Counted from the stretch's first letter, positions 1-12,929 are shown. The stretch: 38,660 bases of DNA from Hypsibius dujardini (GCA_001579985.1 LRSR01002728.1:1-38660), one strand, 5' to 3'. Notes: generated by a model not told the origin, from the letters alone. Numbers and translations: made by a program.

Positions 1-110
1 CTGTTGAAGGAGACAGGCGCACATGTGTCAAACGAAATAGATGGCCGTCACCGGAAACAGATTTGCGCAAATGAACCGATGAAAAATACTGCGTCCGAAT
101 TTCTGTTCAC

Positions 111-224
111 ACGTGGCAAAAACCTGGCGCTAACTGAGTCAAGCCATCACACTCGTTCAACGGTCAGTGTAAACAGCCGCGAGTTAAAGTGCTTGACTCG
201 GTTAGCGCAAGGTTTTTGCCACGT
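111..224. mobile_element. MITE-like element, family A copy 1
   Basis: This 114-bp element has 34-bp terminal inverted repeats at 111-144 and 191-224 that match at 32 of 34 positions. The ends read ACGTGGCAAAAACC and, inverted, GGTTTTTGCCACGT. It is too short to encode a transposase, so a non-autonomous DNA element or foldback is the natural reading. Related copies lie at 3683-3779 and 13744-13857. A target-site duplication is not obvious. The left end creates a CACGTG E-box at 110-115. Confidence 0.75.
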
Positions 225-423
225 ATGTACCTGCAGGAATGAATCGGAAAGGAGAGCTTCAATTAATTCATCGAAACTGGTAGTCCCAACTGTTGCAAAA
301 ACAGTTCCACGATCCATCTGTCAAGGAGAAAAAGATGAATTCAGTCGACCCGAAATGGGTGGTCTTGGTCTTCCCAAAAAAGCCTCGTACTCGTAGATCA
401 GAAATAAATATGATACAACCAAA

Positions 424-897
424 CAATGTACGAATATCATTCTCCACGAAGGAACATGTTCTTCGCGGTAACAAATACCGTTCTTCGCGAACGAACATGT
501 TCTTCTTACTTATCACTTCTGTTCTTTGCTGTAACGAATATCATTCTTCGCGAAGGAACATGTTCTCTTCAGTTACCACTCTTGTTCTCCGCAGTTACGA
601 GTAGTATTCTCCGCGAAGGAACATGTTCTCTTCAGTTACCACTCTTGTTCTCCGCAGTTACGAGTAGCATTCACCACGAAGGAACATGTTCTCTTCAGTT
701 ACCACTCTTGTTCTCCGCAGTTACGAGTAGCATTCTCCGCGAATGAACATGTTCTCTTCAGTTACCACTCTTGTTCTTCCCAATTACGGCTAGCATTCTT
801 CGTGAAGGAACATGTTCTCCGCGATTGCCACTCTTGTTCTCCGCGATGATGAATATTATTCTCCGCGAAGGAACATGTTCTTCGCGGGTCACGAATA
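424..897. repeat. 63-bp tandem array with GAACATGTTC palindromes
   Basis: The perfect 10-bp palindrome GAACATGTTC occurs eight times, starting at 452, 493, 556, 619, 682, 745, 808 and 871. The last seven are spaced exactly 63 bp apart and the first spacing is 41 bp. Several units extend the palindrome outward with CGCGAAG on one side and CTTCGCG on the other (clearest at 866-890). The spacer contains CAGTTACCACTCTTGTTC and diverges slightly between units. Confidence 0.9.
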
Positions 898-1155
898 ATA
901 TTCGGGAGGCCAAGAGAGGCAGAGACTCAAGAGTCATACGGCCCACAGATGTCAGGATCTTCGAGGGAACAATCGAATAAGTGGGAAAGCCGAGCCGCAA
1001 AACTCGGAGAGATGAGAAGAAGTCGTGGAAACATTTTGAGCTCGACTTGATTATTTCAGATTCAGCCGTAAAACAGCAAATCGCAGCTGGCCACGGAAAG
1101 ATCGATTCAAACCGGGCGATAATAAAACAACGAGTGAAACACTAGGGAAGGGGTA

Positions 1156-3574
<2,419 letters not shown>

Positions 3575-3682
3575 TTTGTTGAAATGAAACGGACCCTGGA
3601 GAAAGAATGCAAATTGCAAAGAGAACTTTAAAATTAAATGAACTTTCACAAAATCAGCTGATCCACGTCGTACACACACGGA

Positions 3683-3779
3683 TAGAATGTTTGCAGAACC
3701 GAGTTAAGCCATGCTCAACTTGTTCAAAGCGTTGGTGACTATGTGTTGTCGAGTTGAATAGCCTGACTCAGTCAGCCAA
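3683..3779. mobile_element. Decayed family A MITE-like element
   Basis: It retains ACCGAGTTAAGCCAT on the left and GTCGAGTTGAATAGCCTGA with CAGTCAGC on the right, matching the inner terminal repeats of the copies at 111 and 13744. The outermost terminal bases are degraded. Confidence 0.5.
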
Positions 3780-4045
3780 GCATTCTGTCTGATCAGTCGT
3801 TCACAAGACGGTACACGACTGTGCGCCGCTAAATCGGTCACAATAGGACTGCGGACTGTCTGGCGGTATCACTCACAGATGTTTTTAATAACGAAGGATG
3901 ATTCTCAAAGGGCATAATTTGTTCTTAAATGCAGTCGTTCCACATTTTTTAGTAGTTGCAAAAACTTATTTCATCTGTGAGGCTCCGATAAATGTTTGTT
4001 GACTAAAACTGTTAAAGTTCAATGGAGTTGCACTATAAATCGAGC

Positions 4046-4208
4046 GCTTGATTGATTGATTGATTAATTTTATCTCGTTTACTTGAAATCGAGCCCTTGA
4101 TTGATTGATTCTACCTGAATTAAATGAAATCAAGCGCTTGATTGATTGATTGATTGATTTTACCTGAGTTTAATGAAATCAAGCGCTTGATTAATTGATT
4201 GATTGATT
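4046..4208. repeat. TTGA minisatellite, about 50-bp units
   Basis: Three to four units each consist of ATCGAGCGCTTGATTGATTG followed by a TTTTACCTGAGTTTAATGAA-like spacer. The array lies between ECHS1 and KIF5. Confidence 0.85.
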
Positions 4209-4282
4209 TCATTGAGTTTAGTTGATGACTTGAAAACATTTACACAGACAATTTCATGCCATTCTCTTCCATGGAAGTTTTC

Positions 4283-4288
4283 TTTATT
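4283..4288 (-). terminator. Candidate KIF5 poly(A) signal AATAAA
   Basis: The minus strand reads AATAAA about 385 nt downstream of the KIF5 stop codon. It is the first perfect hexamer I noticed there. No transcript evidence is available. Confidence 0.45.
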
Positions 4289-4672
4289 AAACTCGATAAA
4301 TTAAGGTCCCGATTGAAAACTCCCTTGACTAAAAAAACCACTGAGCACGACAGGAACAAAGTAGCTGCTAAAAATCTGCAAAACGGAACCTCCATCGCGA
4401 GAAAAAAAGACGCGCTAAAGCGAAGAAGCAAGACAAAAATCAAAGAGAAGGAGATGAAGGGGAGAAGGCGGAAGTAATCCAGCACTGGCGACTATCACAG
4501 AGGGCAGAGTGCTGGAGACACCACACCAAAAAAAACCAAAGAGAACAAAAACCACACACGAAAGCTTAAAAAACCAGACAAGTCATCATCGCACGGAGCG
4601 CTCGAAATATATCTGGTATTACAAATTATGGGGGTTATGAAAAGTTGAGAATGAAGGAGATGGGGGAGAACA

Positions 4673-7445
4673 TCACTTAGGATCTTGTTTGGGAATCAGG
4701 GGCTGTCTCTCCTGCGCTTTCAGAGAGCTCGAGGAAGACGATCCCTGCAGTACCGAGGAAGAACCGGCGGCGCCCAATGCGGAAGCTGCAGCGCGACTTT
4801 TCAGGCCGGATGAGATTTCAGAGTCCGACATCTTGGCGACTTTTGGCACTGCGTCGGGATTCTGACTAGGCTGTTGCTGTCCACCGCGGATAGCCTTGGC
4901 TGCAGACAAAACAGGCGGTTATGTGATTCCCGAGTACAACTGTGAAAACTTGCCTGCCTGGGAGTCTGCCTGGGAGTCGGTCGGTCTGTCTGCCTGTCTG
5001 GGAGTCTGTCTGTCTGTCTGTCTGTTTGCCTGGGAGTCTGCCTGGGAGTCGGTCGGTCTGTCTGCCTGCCTGGGAGTCTGTCTGTCTGTCTGTTTGTCTG
5101 TCCACTTCACTCTGATCTTACCGATTTGGGGGACGTGGCCACGGCGTTGGATGTTCTTCTGTCGGACAGCCTCCTTTATCCGCTCCACCTCATACGAATA
5201 GCGCTGGCGATCGCGAACAGCCACCTCTCTGGCGTCTTTCAGTGCGGTCTCCAGCGTCTTCACACGCTCCATGGTGCTGCGAATTCGCTTCTCCAGCTTC
5301 GGTATTTCACAGCGTAAATCAGCGTTGTCTCGAACCAGCTAGAACATTGGAAACACAAGCTATTAAGGAGGAGGATGCCAACGGAAACCAGGAAATCTGT
5401 AGAAAATTGGAAAAAAACGGCAAAAACAGGTACAGAAAGACAGGCAAACACAGACAGACAGACATGCAGGCCGGCAGACACATATATCGGCAGACAACCA
5501 CACATACAGGCAGACAGAAATACAGGCAGACAGAAATACAGACAGACATGCAGGCAGACATACACACAGGCAGGCAGACAGACATGCAGACAGACAGACA
5601 GACAGACAGACATACATACAGACAGACATGCAGACAGACAGGCAGACAGACAGACATGCAGGCAGACAGACAGACATGCAGGCAGAGAGGCACAGTTGAT
5701 CAGCAGAACCTTACTTGTTTGTGTATCTTTGTCAACTGCTCCAGGTTGTTCTCCAAGAAAGAGACCTTCTGCTTTTGCGCCATGCTGCCACCGGACTCCA
5801 AATCATCATCGGCAGTCAGTTCCGCCAGGAGGTCCTTCGGTGTGGCGTTTTCCTTGTTCTGCTGCTGGGAGACGTGTTGCGAGTGCACCAGACTCTTCTT
5901 CATCCGATTCTGCAGCTCATCCACAAACAGCCGACGGAGATTGTACAACTGCTGGAGCTCTTTCGTTACGGCCTCCTCCATCCCCTTCAAATCCTGCTTA
6001 GCCTGCTCCGCCAAGTCCCGTTGATTTCTAAACATAAAATAAGTTTATTGAATAATGTTTAGGCCGAAATAAAAAACTATTCTCTTCATACATGAACTCC
6101 TGCAGCTTGTTGCTTTTTTCGGCTTCCTCAACTTTCAGCCGATCAAACTCCTTCTGCAGCTGATCTTTTGCCAAGGCAGTTTTCTCACCGGCGCTGAAAC
6201 AGTGAAATACATTTTATCCAACTAACGATCCGATATGACCCCAAAAGCACAAAAGCGTTCATAAAAAAACTGGCGTACTCTCGAAGCTGTTCCATAGCGG
6301 CTTCCTTCTGGTGGATCTCCTCCCGCAGGGCGTTGACCTGCTTCTGGTGTTGCTCACGCTGCAGCTGCATCTGCGTGTCCACGGTCTTCTTCAGTTCACT
6401 TTCGCGAACCTTGGCTTCCACCGCAGAGGAGTGCTTGTCGGCGGACTGATGAGAAGTCAGTTGTTCTACAAATCCAGACAAACCATAAGTAACCTGCCAA
6501 AAGTATGCCTGCCTGTCTGCCTGCCTGCCTGACTGTCTGTCTGTCTGTCTGTCTGTCTGTCTGACTGTCTGTCTGTCTGTCTGTCTGCCTGTTCGTTTGT
6601 CTGCTTGTCTGTCTGTCGGTCTACCTGTCTGTCTACCTGTTCGTTTGTCTGCTTCTCTGTCTGTCTGCCTGTTAGTTCAACTGCTAGTCTGCCTGCCTGT
6701 CTGCCTGCTTGTCTGTCTGTCTGTCTGTCTGTTTGTAAGCCCGTTGACCTTACCCTGAGTCTGCAGACGACTGAGCTCCTCATTCAGACTGTCAATCTGT
6801 TGCTCCAGTTGCAGCTTCTTCTCATCATGCGAACGAATATGATCGTTCATCGACTTCAGCTTCAAATCCGACTGGTCCAGGCGCAGCTTTGCATCGCTGA
6901 GCTCCTTCTGCACCTCGTCGAACTTTTTGTGGGAGTCGGTCTGGGTCGACTCCAGGCTGGTCAGTTTCTGCAAAAAAAAATTACATTGCCCAGGACATTC
7001 GAAAAAAATTAGAGCAAGAGGACAACTGTCTACCGACGGGACACCGTCCAAATACCTGGACTAAATTTCGAATGTCCGACTTAAGCCGGGACATGTGCAG
7101 TTTCGTGACCATAAACTCCTCCTCCAGTTTCTCGCTCTTCGCGGCGGCATCCATGGAAAAGGGCAAGGGGATTTGATAGGGGTTAGCGGCAGAAGAAGTA
7201 GAGAGGATGGAACCGATATCGCTGATTTCTGTGGTGATGTTGGTTAACAGCTCAACCGTACGCTGGCGTTGATTCTGTGCGATAGTGTGGGACTGTTGCA
7301 GTTCCGCTGACGCTTGCGCAAGGGCAGCCTGTAAAGTAAAAACCAGTCAGTCATACTTATACAAAACCCCTTTTTACAACGGCTTAACGAGGACCGCTCT
7401 GCCTGTCTGCCTGCCTGCTTGTCTGTCTGCCTGCCTGCTTGTCTG

Positions 7446-7494
<49 letters not shown>

Positions 7495-8750
7495 TTCCCG
7501 TTGTCTAGAACAATGACCAGCCCAATATGGCCACAAACGACACGTACCCGGTTGGCGCTGACATCGGCGCTCAGCTCGTCAATCTCCGCCACCTTCTGGT
7601 CGACCTGCCGCTTTTTGTCATCAAACGACACTGCCAGCTCCTCTAACGCCTGCATCACCTCCTTGGCCTCCGTTTTGCTAGCGTCGCAATCCTTGGTAGC
7701 GCGCAGCAGATCCATCTGTTGAGTTTCCATGTCGCGCCGCGCCTGCAGCAACTCCTGCTGCTTCTCCAGCAGCTGTTCGCGCATTTCGTTCAACGTCTGC
7801 GCCTGAGCCGACAACTCCTCGTCCTGAAAAAAAACACTCGGTCAAACAAGCAGTAACAAGAGAAATTAAAATCTCCAGACGATCAGACGGTCTGTAAACA
7901 CTGCTCAGACAATGTTCTGTCTGCCTGTCTGTATCGCCTGTCTGTCTGTCTGCCCGCCCACCTGCCTGTCTGTAAATCTGTCTGTTTGTCTGCTAATGTC
8001 TGTCTGCTAATATGTCTGTCTCGTCTGTCTGTCTCGTCTGTCTGCCTGATTGTCTGTCTACCCGGTTGTCTGGCTGGACAATAACTGGTCGTTTAAGCAG
8101 ACACATAGATAAGACGATTCTTAAATCACACCTTTTCATCCAGCTGACGATACATTTCCGCCCGTTCCTTCTCGAAGGCGTCTTTGCTTTCCGCGGTAAC
8201 TTCCACCTCTCCCGCCGCCTGCAATCCCGGCAACTGACCTCCTGATGGAGCCGTAGCTGAAGAGCGAGAGGCCGTCTCGTTCAACGCCGACAATGACGGC
8301 ATCGCCGAAGTGGACGCTGGTGCATCCGGCAGCGAGGTTGTGGAGGCGGTTAACGATGCCAACTGCACCAGCGAGACCTGCTCGTCTTTGCCCACTGCCA
8401 AAAGGAAATGCAATTAGGCTACTGCACCTTGATCGACGGTTTAAAACTTGTCCAGTGAAGTGAGACTGTGAACGGTTACCTTTGTCGCCGCTTCGCCAAC
8501 GATTCAGTTCAGTCTCCAGTTTATGAATGTAGAGCTTGTACTTGGACGCCTTGTCACGCTCTTTCTCATACAGGCGCCGCCACTCATCGGCAGTGAGCTC
8601 TTCATTGACCACAACGACGTTCTTGATGGTTTTCGCCCTGAAAGATTAACGTCACTAGTACTGCACGATATTGGCCACGGTTTGTCAGACAAAAGATGTC
8701 TGTCTATCTGCCTGTCTATCTGTCTGTCTATCTGTCTATCTGTCTATCTA

Positions 8751-8827
<77 letters not shown>

Positions 8828-11418
8828 AATCTGCCTGCCTGCCTGCCTGTCTGTCTGCCTGTCTGTTTGTCTGTCTGTCTGTCTATCTATCTGTTTGTCT
8901 GTCTGTCTGCCTGTCAGTCAGTCAGTACGTACCGTTGACCGAACAACAGCGTGGTTTTGGTTTCAGTCTCGTTGTAGCTGGCGGGCGATACACACGTAAT
9001 GATGGTGGTGCGCGCGTTACCTCCGAGGGATTCTTGGAGGATACGGGTGAGCTTGGAGTCACGGTACGGAACGTGCGATTTCTGAAAGAAATAAACGAGA
9101 TGTTTATTTGCTAGAAGAATGAAAGATCTACTGGATCGCATTTTTTACCGTCGCACCATCTCTAAATGCTATGAAACCTCCTCTTTGGTGCGCCAGTTTT
9201 TCGGTCTGCCTCAATCTTACCGCTTGTTCAAGCCCAATCGTTTGTTTGTTTTCTAAATATTTGTCAATAAGTGCTGCAAGCCGTTATTGTGTCTGTTTGC
9301 CTGTCTTGAATAGCTAGAGTTGTGTCTGTACCTGCTTCTCTGCCTGTGTCTGTGTCTATGCCTGCTTCTCTGCTTGTGTCTGTGTCTATGCCTGCTTCTC
9401 TCCTTGTGTCTGCGTCTGTGCCTGCTTCTCTGCTTGTGTCTGTGTCTATGCCTGCTTCTCTTCCTGCGTCTGTGTGATCTGTGCCTGTCTGTGTGCCAGT
9501 GAAGAGTTTCCTGGATTTCCTGTGCTGCCATGCCAGTTAGACGAGACTATTTGTCTGTGATGACTGGCTTCAAACAGTTTCTATTGTCGGAATACGTAAT
9601 TGAATACGTCGGCCCCTGTTTTGTCTGTTTGTGCAGCTATTTTCATGCCTCGGTCTGTTTTCACTGCAGTTTGTTGCCTTTTCCTTTTCAACACATACCG
9701 TGCCTTCAGCCAGAGCCGCGATTACGTTGCCCAACGCCGAGAGGGATTTGTTGATGTTCTTGGCCTCATCCAGTGTGTTCCCCTCCGCACCGGTCTTGCT
9801 GACTTTCTCACTCCCCGCCAGATCCACCAGGTACAACTTTCCACTCAGCTTCTTCTGCGTCTTCAAGTTCTCCTGCCGCACGTCAATCAGGAAGACCGAA
9901 TGACTCCGCGAGCTGTGCTCGTTCATGTTGGTCACGGACACGTGGCGGTTCTCCTTGCCCTCCTCAATCACCTCCATCACGTCTTCCGGACTGGTAACGA
10001 AGCGTTCCGTCACACCCTGAGAGAAAGCAGAAAAAAAGGCCACACTGTAAATCAACTTTTTCACAGAAGCAAGCACTAACCTTGACGTATGGGACTTTGT
10101 TCTTGTCTTCGTGGACGACGAGATTGCTCTTGGTGACATCCAGCAGATCGCGGATCTTATCCATGTAGATCTCAAAGTAAGAAACCTAAATCGGAAGCAA
10201 CGGTATATCACAATGACGTCCAACGATTCCCGACGGGCCAAGCGCACCTTAATATGGAACTCGAGATGCTCGTCCATGCTGAGGATGTGTTGGAAGATGT
10301 CGGTGACGATGCGGGGAATAATCCCCATCCTCTCTCCGTCATCCAAGACGCCCTAAAACAACAACACCAACAAGAAGCGTCAAGGTCAGACAGACAGGCA
10401 GACAGGCAGGTAGACAGACAGACAGACATTCAGGCAGACAGACAGCTCGATAGACAGGCAGACAGACAAGCAGACAGACAGACAGACAGACAGGTGGACA
10501 GGCAGGCAGGCAGACAGACATTCAGGCAGACAGGCAAGCAGACACAGACCTCCATAGTGTGGGTTTTCCCGCTGGACGTCTGTCCGTACGCAAAAATCGT
10601 TCCATTGTAACCGGAGAGAACATCTGCCAAAACACAAGGCAAACCATTTCCCATATTGCGTTATTTTGCTCCATCTACGGTGTGGCCGGTTGCTCCGGTC
10701 GCGCTTCACCGGTCCCGTAACAAGTTCAACAAACTTGTTTTCTTAATAATTAGGCAGCAAAACGCGCGCGAGCGCTCGCGACAGAAGTGCCGCTTCCCCT
10801 CGCTCGCTCACTCGCCCACACACACTCACAGTTCACCGACTCAGCAGTTTACCAGCGCAGTCAAACGTAACTTTAAAACGCCAGCAAAACTGAGCGAAAC
10901 TCTGAGACGTGAACTTCCGGCCCATAAAATGCCTCATATTTCCCGAGTATGATTAAAAATTAATTTGTTTCTCATAAAATATCGATTTCAACTGAAGACA
11001 GCAATCATTTCCAACGAATATCGTCTGTTTCAGCCAAGTCCGTCCACAATGTGGAGCAAGCGCCATGAAACCTGGCCGAAGTTTGCTGTAACACTCACCT
11101 TTGACGATCTGCCGTGCTGTTTCCACGTAAACCTTCTCCTGGCCGGTCTTGGGGTGGAATACTTTGTCGAAATTGAATGTCTTCCCCTGCACAAAAGAAG
11201 ATATGAAATAAAAGTCGGCTAACATCGAGTAGTGTTGATTAAGCTCAAGAAAGGGAAGATCTCACCCCGCAATTGAGAGAGTCCTCATTAATATTCTTAA
11301 GGATGAACTGCGAACCAGATCGCTCCTCCGCGTCGTTCAACGGTCGAATACGGCAGACGACTTTGATGCTGCAGACCGCCGGATCACTCGCAGGCTCCGT
11401 CGACGTTGCGGGCTCCAT
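4673..11418 (-). CDS. KIF5 (Khc): Kinesin-1 heavy chain
   Basis: This is the plus-end microtubule motor that carries vesicles and mitochondria. Seventeen exons join in frame: 11418-11266, 11186-11099, 10623-10550, 10352-10248, 10185-10081, 10016-9699, 9081-8933, 8637-8480, 8394-8132, 7823-7548, 7328-7056, 6967-6754, 6465-6279, 6193-6092, 6027-5715, 5338-5122 and 4899-4673. They encode 1073 residues, slightly longer than the usual 950-1030. The motor domain has P-loop GQTSSGKT (94-101), switch I NEHSSRSH (207-214) and switch II DLAGSE (240-245). A Ser/Thr/Ala-rich linker (about 385-450) precedes a long coiled coil. The cargo/light-chain end has [20 protein letters not shown]. The autoinhibitory tail motif QIAKAIR (997-1003) is created by the exon 16/17 junction. 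The start at 11418 precedes the conserved [12 protein letters not shown]. An in-frame ATG at 11481 is less likely. Many introns are CTGT arrays. Confidence 0.98.
4950..5102. repeat. CTGT array with 75-bp duplicated unit, KIF5 intron 16
   Basis: The plus strand is CTGT-rich (ACAG in the KIF5 transcript). A block starting GCCTGGGAGTCTGCCTGGGA occurs twice, about 75 bp apart. Confidence 0.9.
5433..5692. repeat. CAGA array, KIF5 intron 15
   Basis: The plus strand reads CAGACAGACATGCAGGCAGA and variants, so the KIF5 transcript carries CUGU. This is opposite in orientation to the array in intron 16. Confidence 0.95.
6504..6737. repeat. CTGT array, KIF5 intron 12
   Basis: CTGT/CTGC tetranucleotides on the plus strand (ACAG in the transcript), filling most of the intron between exons 12 and 13. 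Confidence 0.95.
7400..7493. repeat. CTGT array, KIF5 intron 10
   Basis: CTGCCTGCTTGTCTGTCTGC followed by pure CTGT on the plus strand. Confidence 0.95.
7915..8070. repeat. Interrupted CTGT array, KIF5 intron 9
   Basis: CTGT tetramers broken by CGCC, AATA and CTCG blocks on the plus strand. Confidence 0.9.
8697..8925. repeat. CTGT/CTAT array, KIF5 intron 7
   Basis: Long CTGTCTGTCTAT tracts on the plus strand run almost to the 5' splice site at 8932. In the transcript the donor GTACGT is followed directly by ACTGACTGACTGACAGG. Confidence 0.95.
9320..9478. repeat. 30-bp minisatellite, KIF5 intron 6
   Basis: About five units of a 30-bp repeat built from TGCCTGCTTCTCTGCTTG and TGTCTGTGTCTA. 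It looks like a derivative of the CTGT family expanded at a higher-order period. Confidence 0.9.
10386..10549. repeat. CAGA array, KIF5 intron 3
   Basis: CAGACAGGCAGA on the plus strand, CUGU in the transcript. The array runs into the 5' splice site, which reads GAG|GTCTGT and is therefore itself CTGT-like. Confidence 0.95.
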
Positions 11419-11713
11419 TATGGAAGAGATCTCTCCCCTGTTCCTTTTTCTGTTCCTGGAGAATCCTTCACCGAAAAACAATCGGCCGAGCTAATTCGCC
11501 ATCTTTTTTCCAGACAGCGCACCAGGTGATCGTGCTGGGAATTCAGTCAACGAAGTCCAAAAAAGTCTTCCCCTTCCTCCTCGGAGACACCTCTAAAAAA
11601 CTCTACAATCGTCCAAGCTTCATGTCCGTTCAAAAAAAACGGTATGAATAAATGCGTCACATAGAGAAAAAATCAAGCGACAGCCAATCGAAGGAGAAAT
11701 GAAAATGTGAAAT

Positions 11714-11783
11714 CAATTTCCCCTCGTCTTGAAGAAATCTTCCCCTCGCCTTGAAGAAATCTTCCCCTCGCCTTGAAAACTTT
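11714..11783. repeat. 22-bp tandem repeat, three copies
   Basis: Units of CTTGAAGAAATCTTCCCCTC plus two bases are repeated three times upstream of KIF5. Confidence 0.85.
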
Positions 11784-12229
11784 CCGAGGCTCCACCGAAT
11801 TCCCAGGGCCTCTCCGGCACCAAAGTCAAAGCGGAATCTGCCAGTAAAATTCAACGTCCGTTGCTCGCTCGACGAGGGCAGTGTGTGTTAAAACGACCTT
11901 TCTCTCCAAATCACGTCGGCAAATAAATATTCCAGAATTTAACTACCCCCGTGGGGAAGTGGGATGTTGCAGATGAAGATCTGGATGAAAAGTGGAGCGC
12001 GAAGGAGCAACGCGTGGAGGAGAGGTGGAGATTTGAAAAGTTTGCTGACGGCAGCAGTCTGCACTGGAAAAGAGAGTTTGAAAAAAGAGGAAATCTATAG
12101 GAAGTTGCACTAGATTTTGCGCTGCTGTCAGTTGAGTCATCATTTCACATCGCTCAGCCTCACTCACGGAAAATCAATCGCGCGTTTGTTTTGACTGAGG
12201 GGGCCACGCCCATTTGCCCCCAAAGAGAT

Positions 12230-12763
12230 TATATACCAGAGCCAATTCAAACTATGTTCTACGAAGAGACACACCGAATCTCCGATACTTAGGCTCTGGT
12301 GCGTTTCCATTTGTCAATCTACGGTGATTCAACTAATGAAAAAATTGAGCGTGGTGTAGCTCCTCCTACATGCCGCCAGTGGGCCAATTGGGTTCGGCAG
12401 TTAACAAGCAGTGTACATGCGCCAGCTATCATATTCTTTTCGACTGGACAGATTTTTTAGTGACAAAACTTTCTGCCAAGTAAATCTTATAAAAATGAAT
12501 GGCCAATGTTATAAAAATACAAGCAATTTTTTTGTTGGTTCCATGGTCTCAGTTTTTGTTTTGAAACAATGGATCAGCCAAAATGTTCTTTCTGTCTGGA
12601 AACTGTATCTGGCGCGCCGTCTGTCGGCAAACATGCGGCTCGTGGGCGGCGCGAGAGACAGTGTTACGAGACGAGTGATTCGATTTCGGGATGGCCCGAT
12701 TAAAGATATTTTCCACTTTCGAGGCGAGTGTGTCTATTCAATGGCAGTATGGTCGGACTCTCC
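12230..12763. repeat. Dispersed 0.53-kb element, copy 1
   Basis: The sequence is alignable end to end with 18347-18878 in the same orientation. It begins TATATACCAGAGCCAATT and ends near GGTCGGACTCTCC. Within generally diverged sequence, 12456-12519 (64 bp) is identical to 18575-18638. The 5' end could form a stem between CCAGAGCC and GGCTCTGG about 50 nt apart. Copy 1 ends 166 bp before the TRAPPC2 start codon. Identity unknown: it could be a non-autonomous transposon, a duplicated promoter with first exon, or a non-coding RNA gene. Confidence 0.85.
12569..12703 (+). CDS. Small 44-codon frame inside repeat copy 1
   Basis: An ATG-initiated frame begins MDQPKCSFCLETVSGAPS and has one CxxC pair. 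In copy 2 the aligned start is GTG, and a 2-base deletion shifts the frame near its end. No family is recognised. It may be the degraded first exon of a duplicated gene or chance coding potential. Confidence 0.2.
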   Translation: MDQPKCSFCLETVSGAPSVGKHAARGRRERQCYETSDSISGWPD

Positions 12764-12929
12764 TCTCCCTATATACTCTTCGTATTTGCCCAAACTCCGA
12801 CCCCTTGACTGTGAACAGCCCCCCCCCCCAATCAGACTCTTTCGCTGGAAAAAGGGGGCTATTTTTTCTTCCACGAGAACAGACTTTTGAGCAGACTTTT
12901 GAGCAGCATAATTTTAATGTTGGAATAAA

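Larger units (their letters stand above)
1..1155. other. Non-coding left flank
   Basis: I see no credible gene here. The stretch holds a short inverted-repeat element (111-224), about 200 bp of unremarkable sequence, a 63-bp tandem array (424-897), and about 250 bp leading to the 3' end of the ECHS1 gene. No AATAAA was found for ECHS1 on the minus strand. Open frames across the array are repeat translations without homology that I recognise. Confidence 0.6.
3575..4672. other. Intergenic, ECHS1 5' side to KIF5 3' side
   Basis: This stretch contains the ECHS1 upstream region, a decayed family A element (3683-3779), a TTGA array (4046-4208) and the probable KIF5 3' untranslated region. A lysine/arginine-rich 73-codon frame at 4256-4477 (plus) has no recognisable homology and overlaps the presumed KIF5 3'UTR, so I do not call it a gene. 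Confidence 0.6.
11419..12929. promoter_or_regulatory. Divergent spacer between KIF5 and TRAPPC2
   Basis: Both genes start outward from this 1.5-kb region, so it should contain both promoters. It holds three copies of a 22-bp repeat (11714-11783), a 534-bp duplicated element (12230-12763), a run of C at 12819-12828 and a doubled AGACTTTTGAGC (about 12883-12907) just before the TRAPPC2 ATG. No canonical TATA box could be assigned to either gene. Confidence 0.5.

Noticed and set aside
4256-4477. Basic 73-codon frame on the plus strand
   Set aside because: Lysine/arginine-rich low complexity, no homology recognised, and it lies antisense in the presumed KIF5 3'UTR.
5319-5693. Long Cys/Leu/Ser/Val-rich open frames over CTGT arrays here and elsewhere
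   Set aside because: They are translations of a tetranucleotide repeat in KIF5 intron 15; the same pattern appears over every CTGT array, on either strand.
11419-11481. N-terminal extension of KIF5 from the in-frame ATG at 11481
   Set aside because: Kinesin-1 proteins begin shortly before the [12 protein letters not shown] strand; the extra residues are Arg/Asn-rich and look like translated 5'UTR.
12230-12763. Duplicated element as a spliced-leader, U-snRNA or 7SK gene
   Set aside because: No Sm site in a proper stem context and no match to snRNA landmarks; left as an unidentified repeat.
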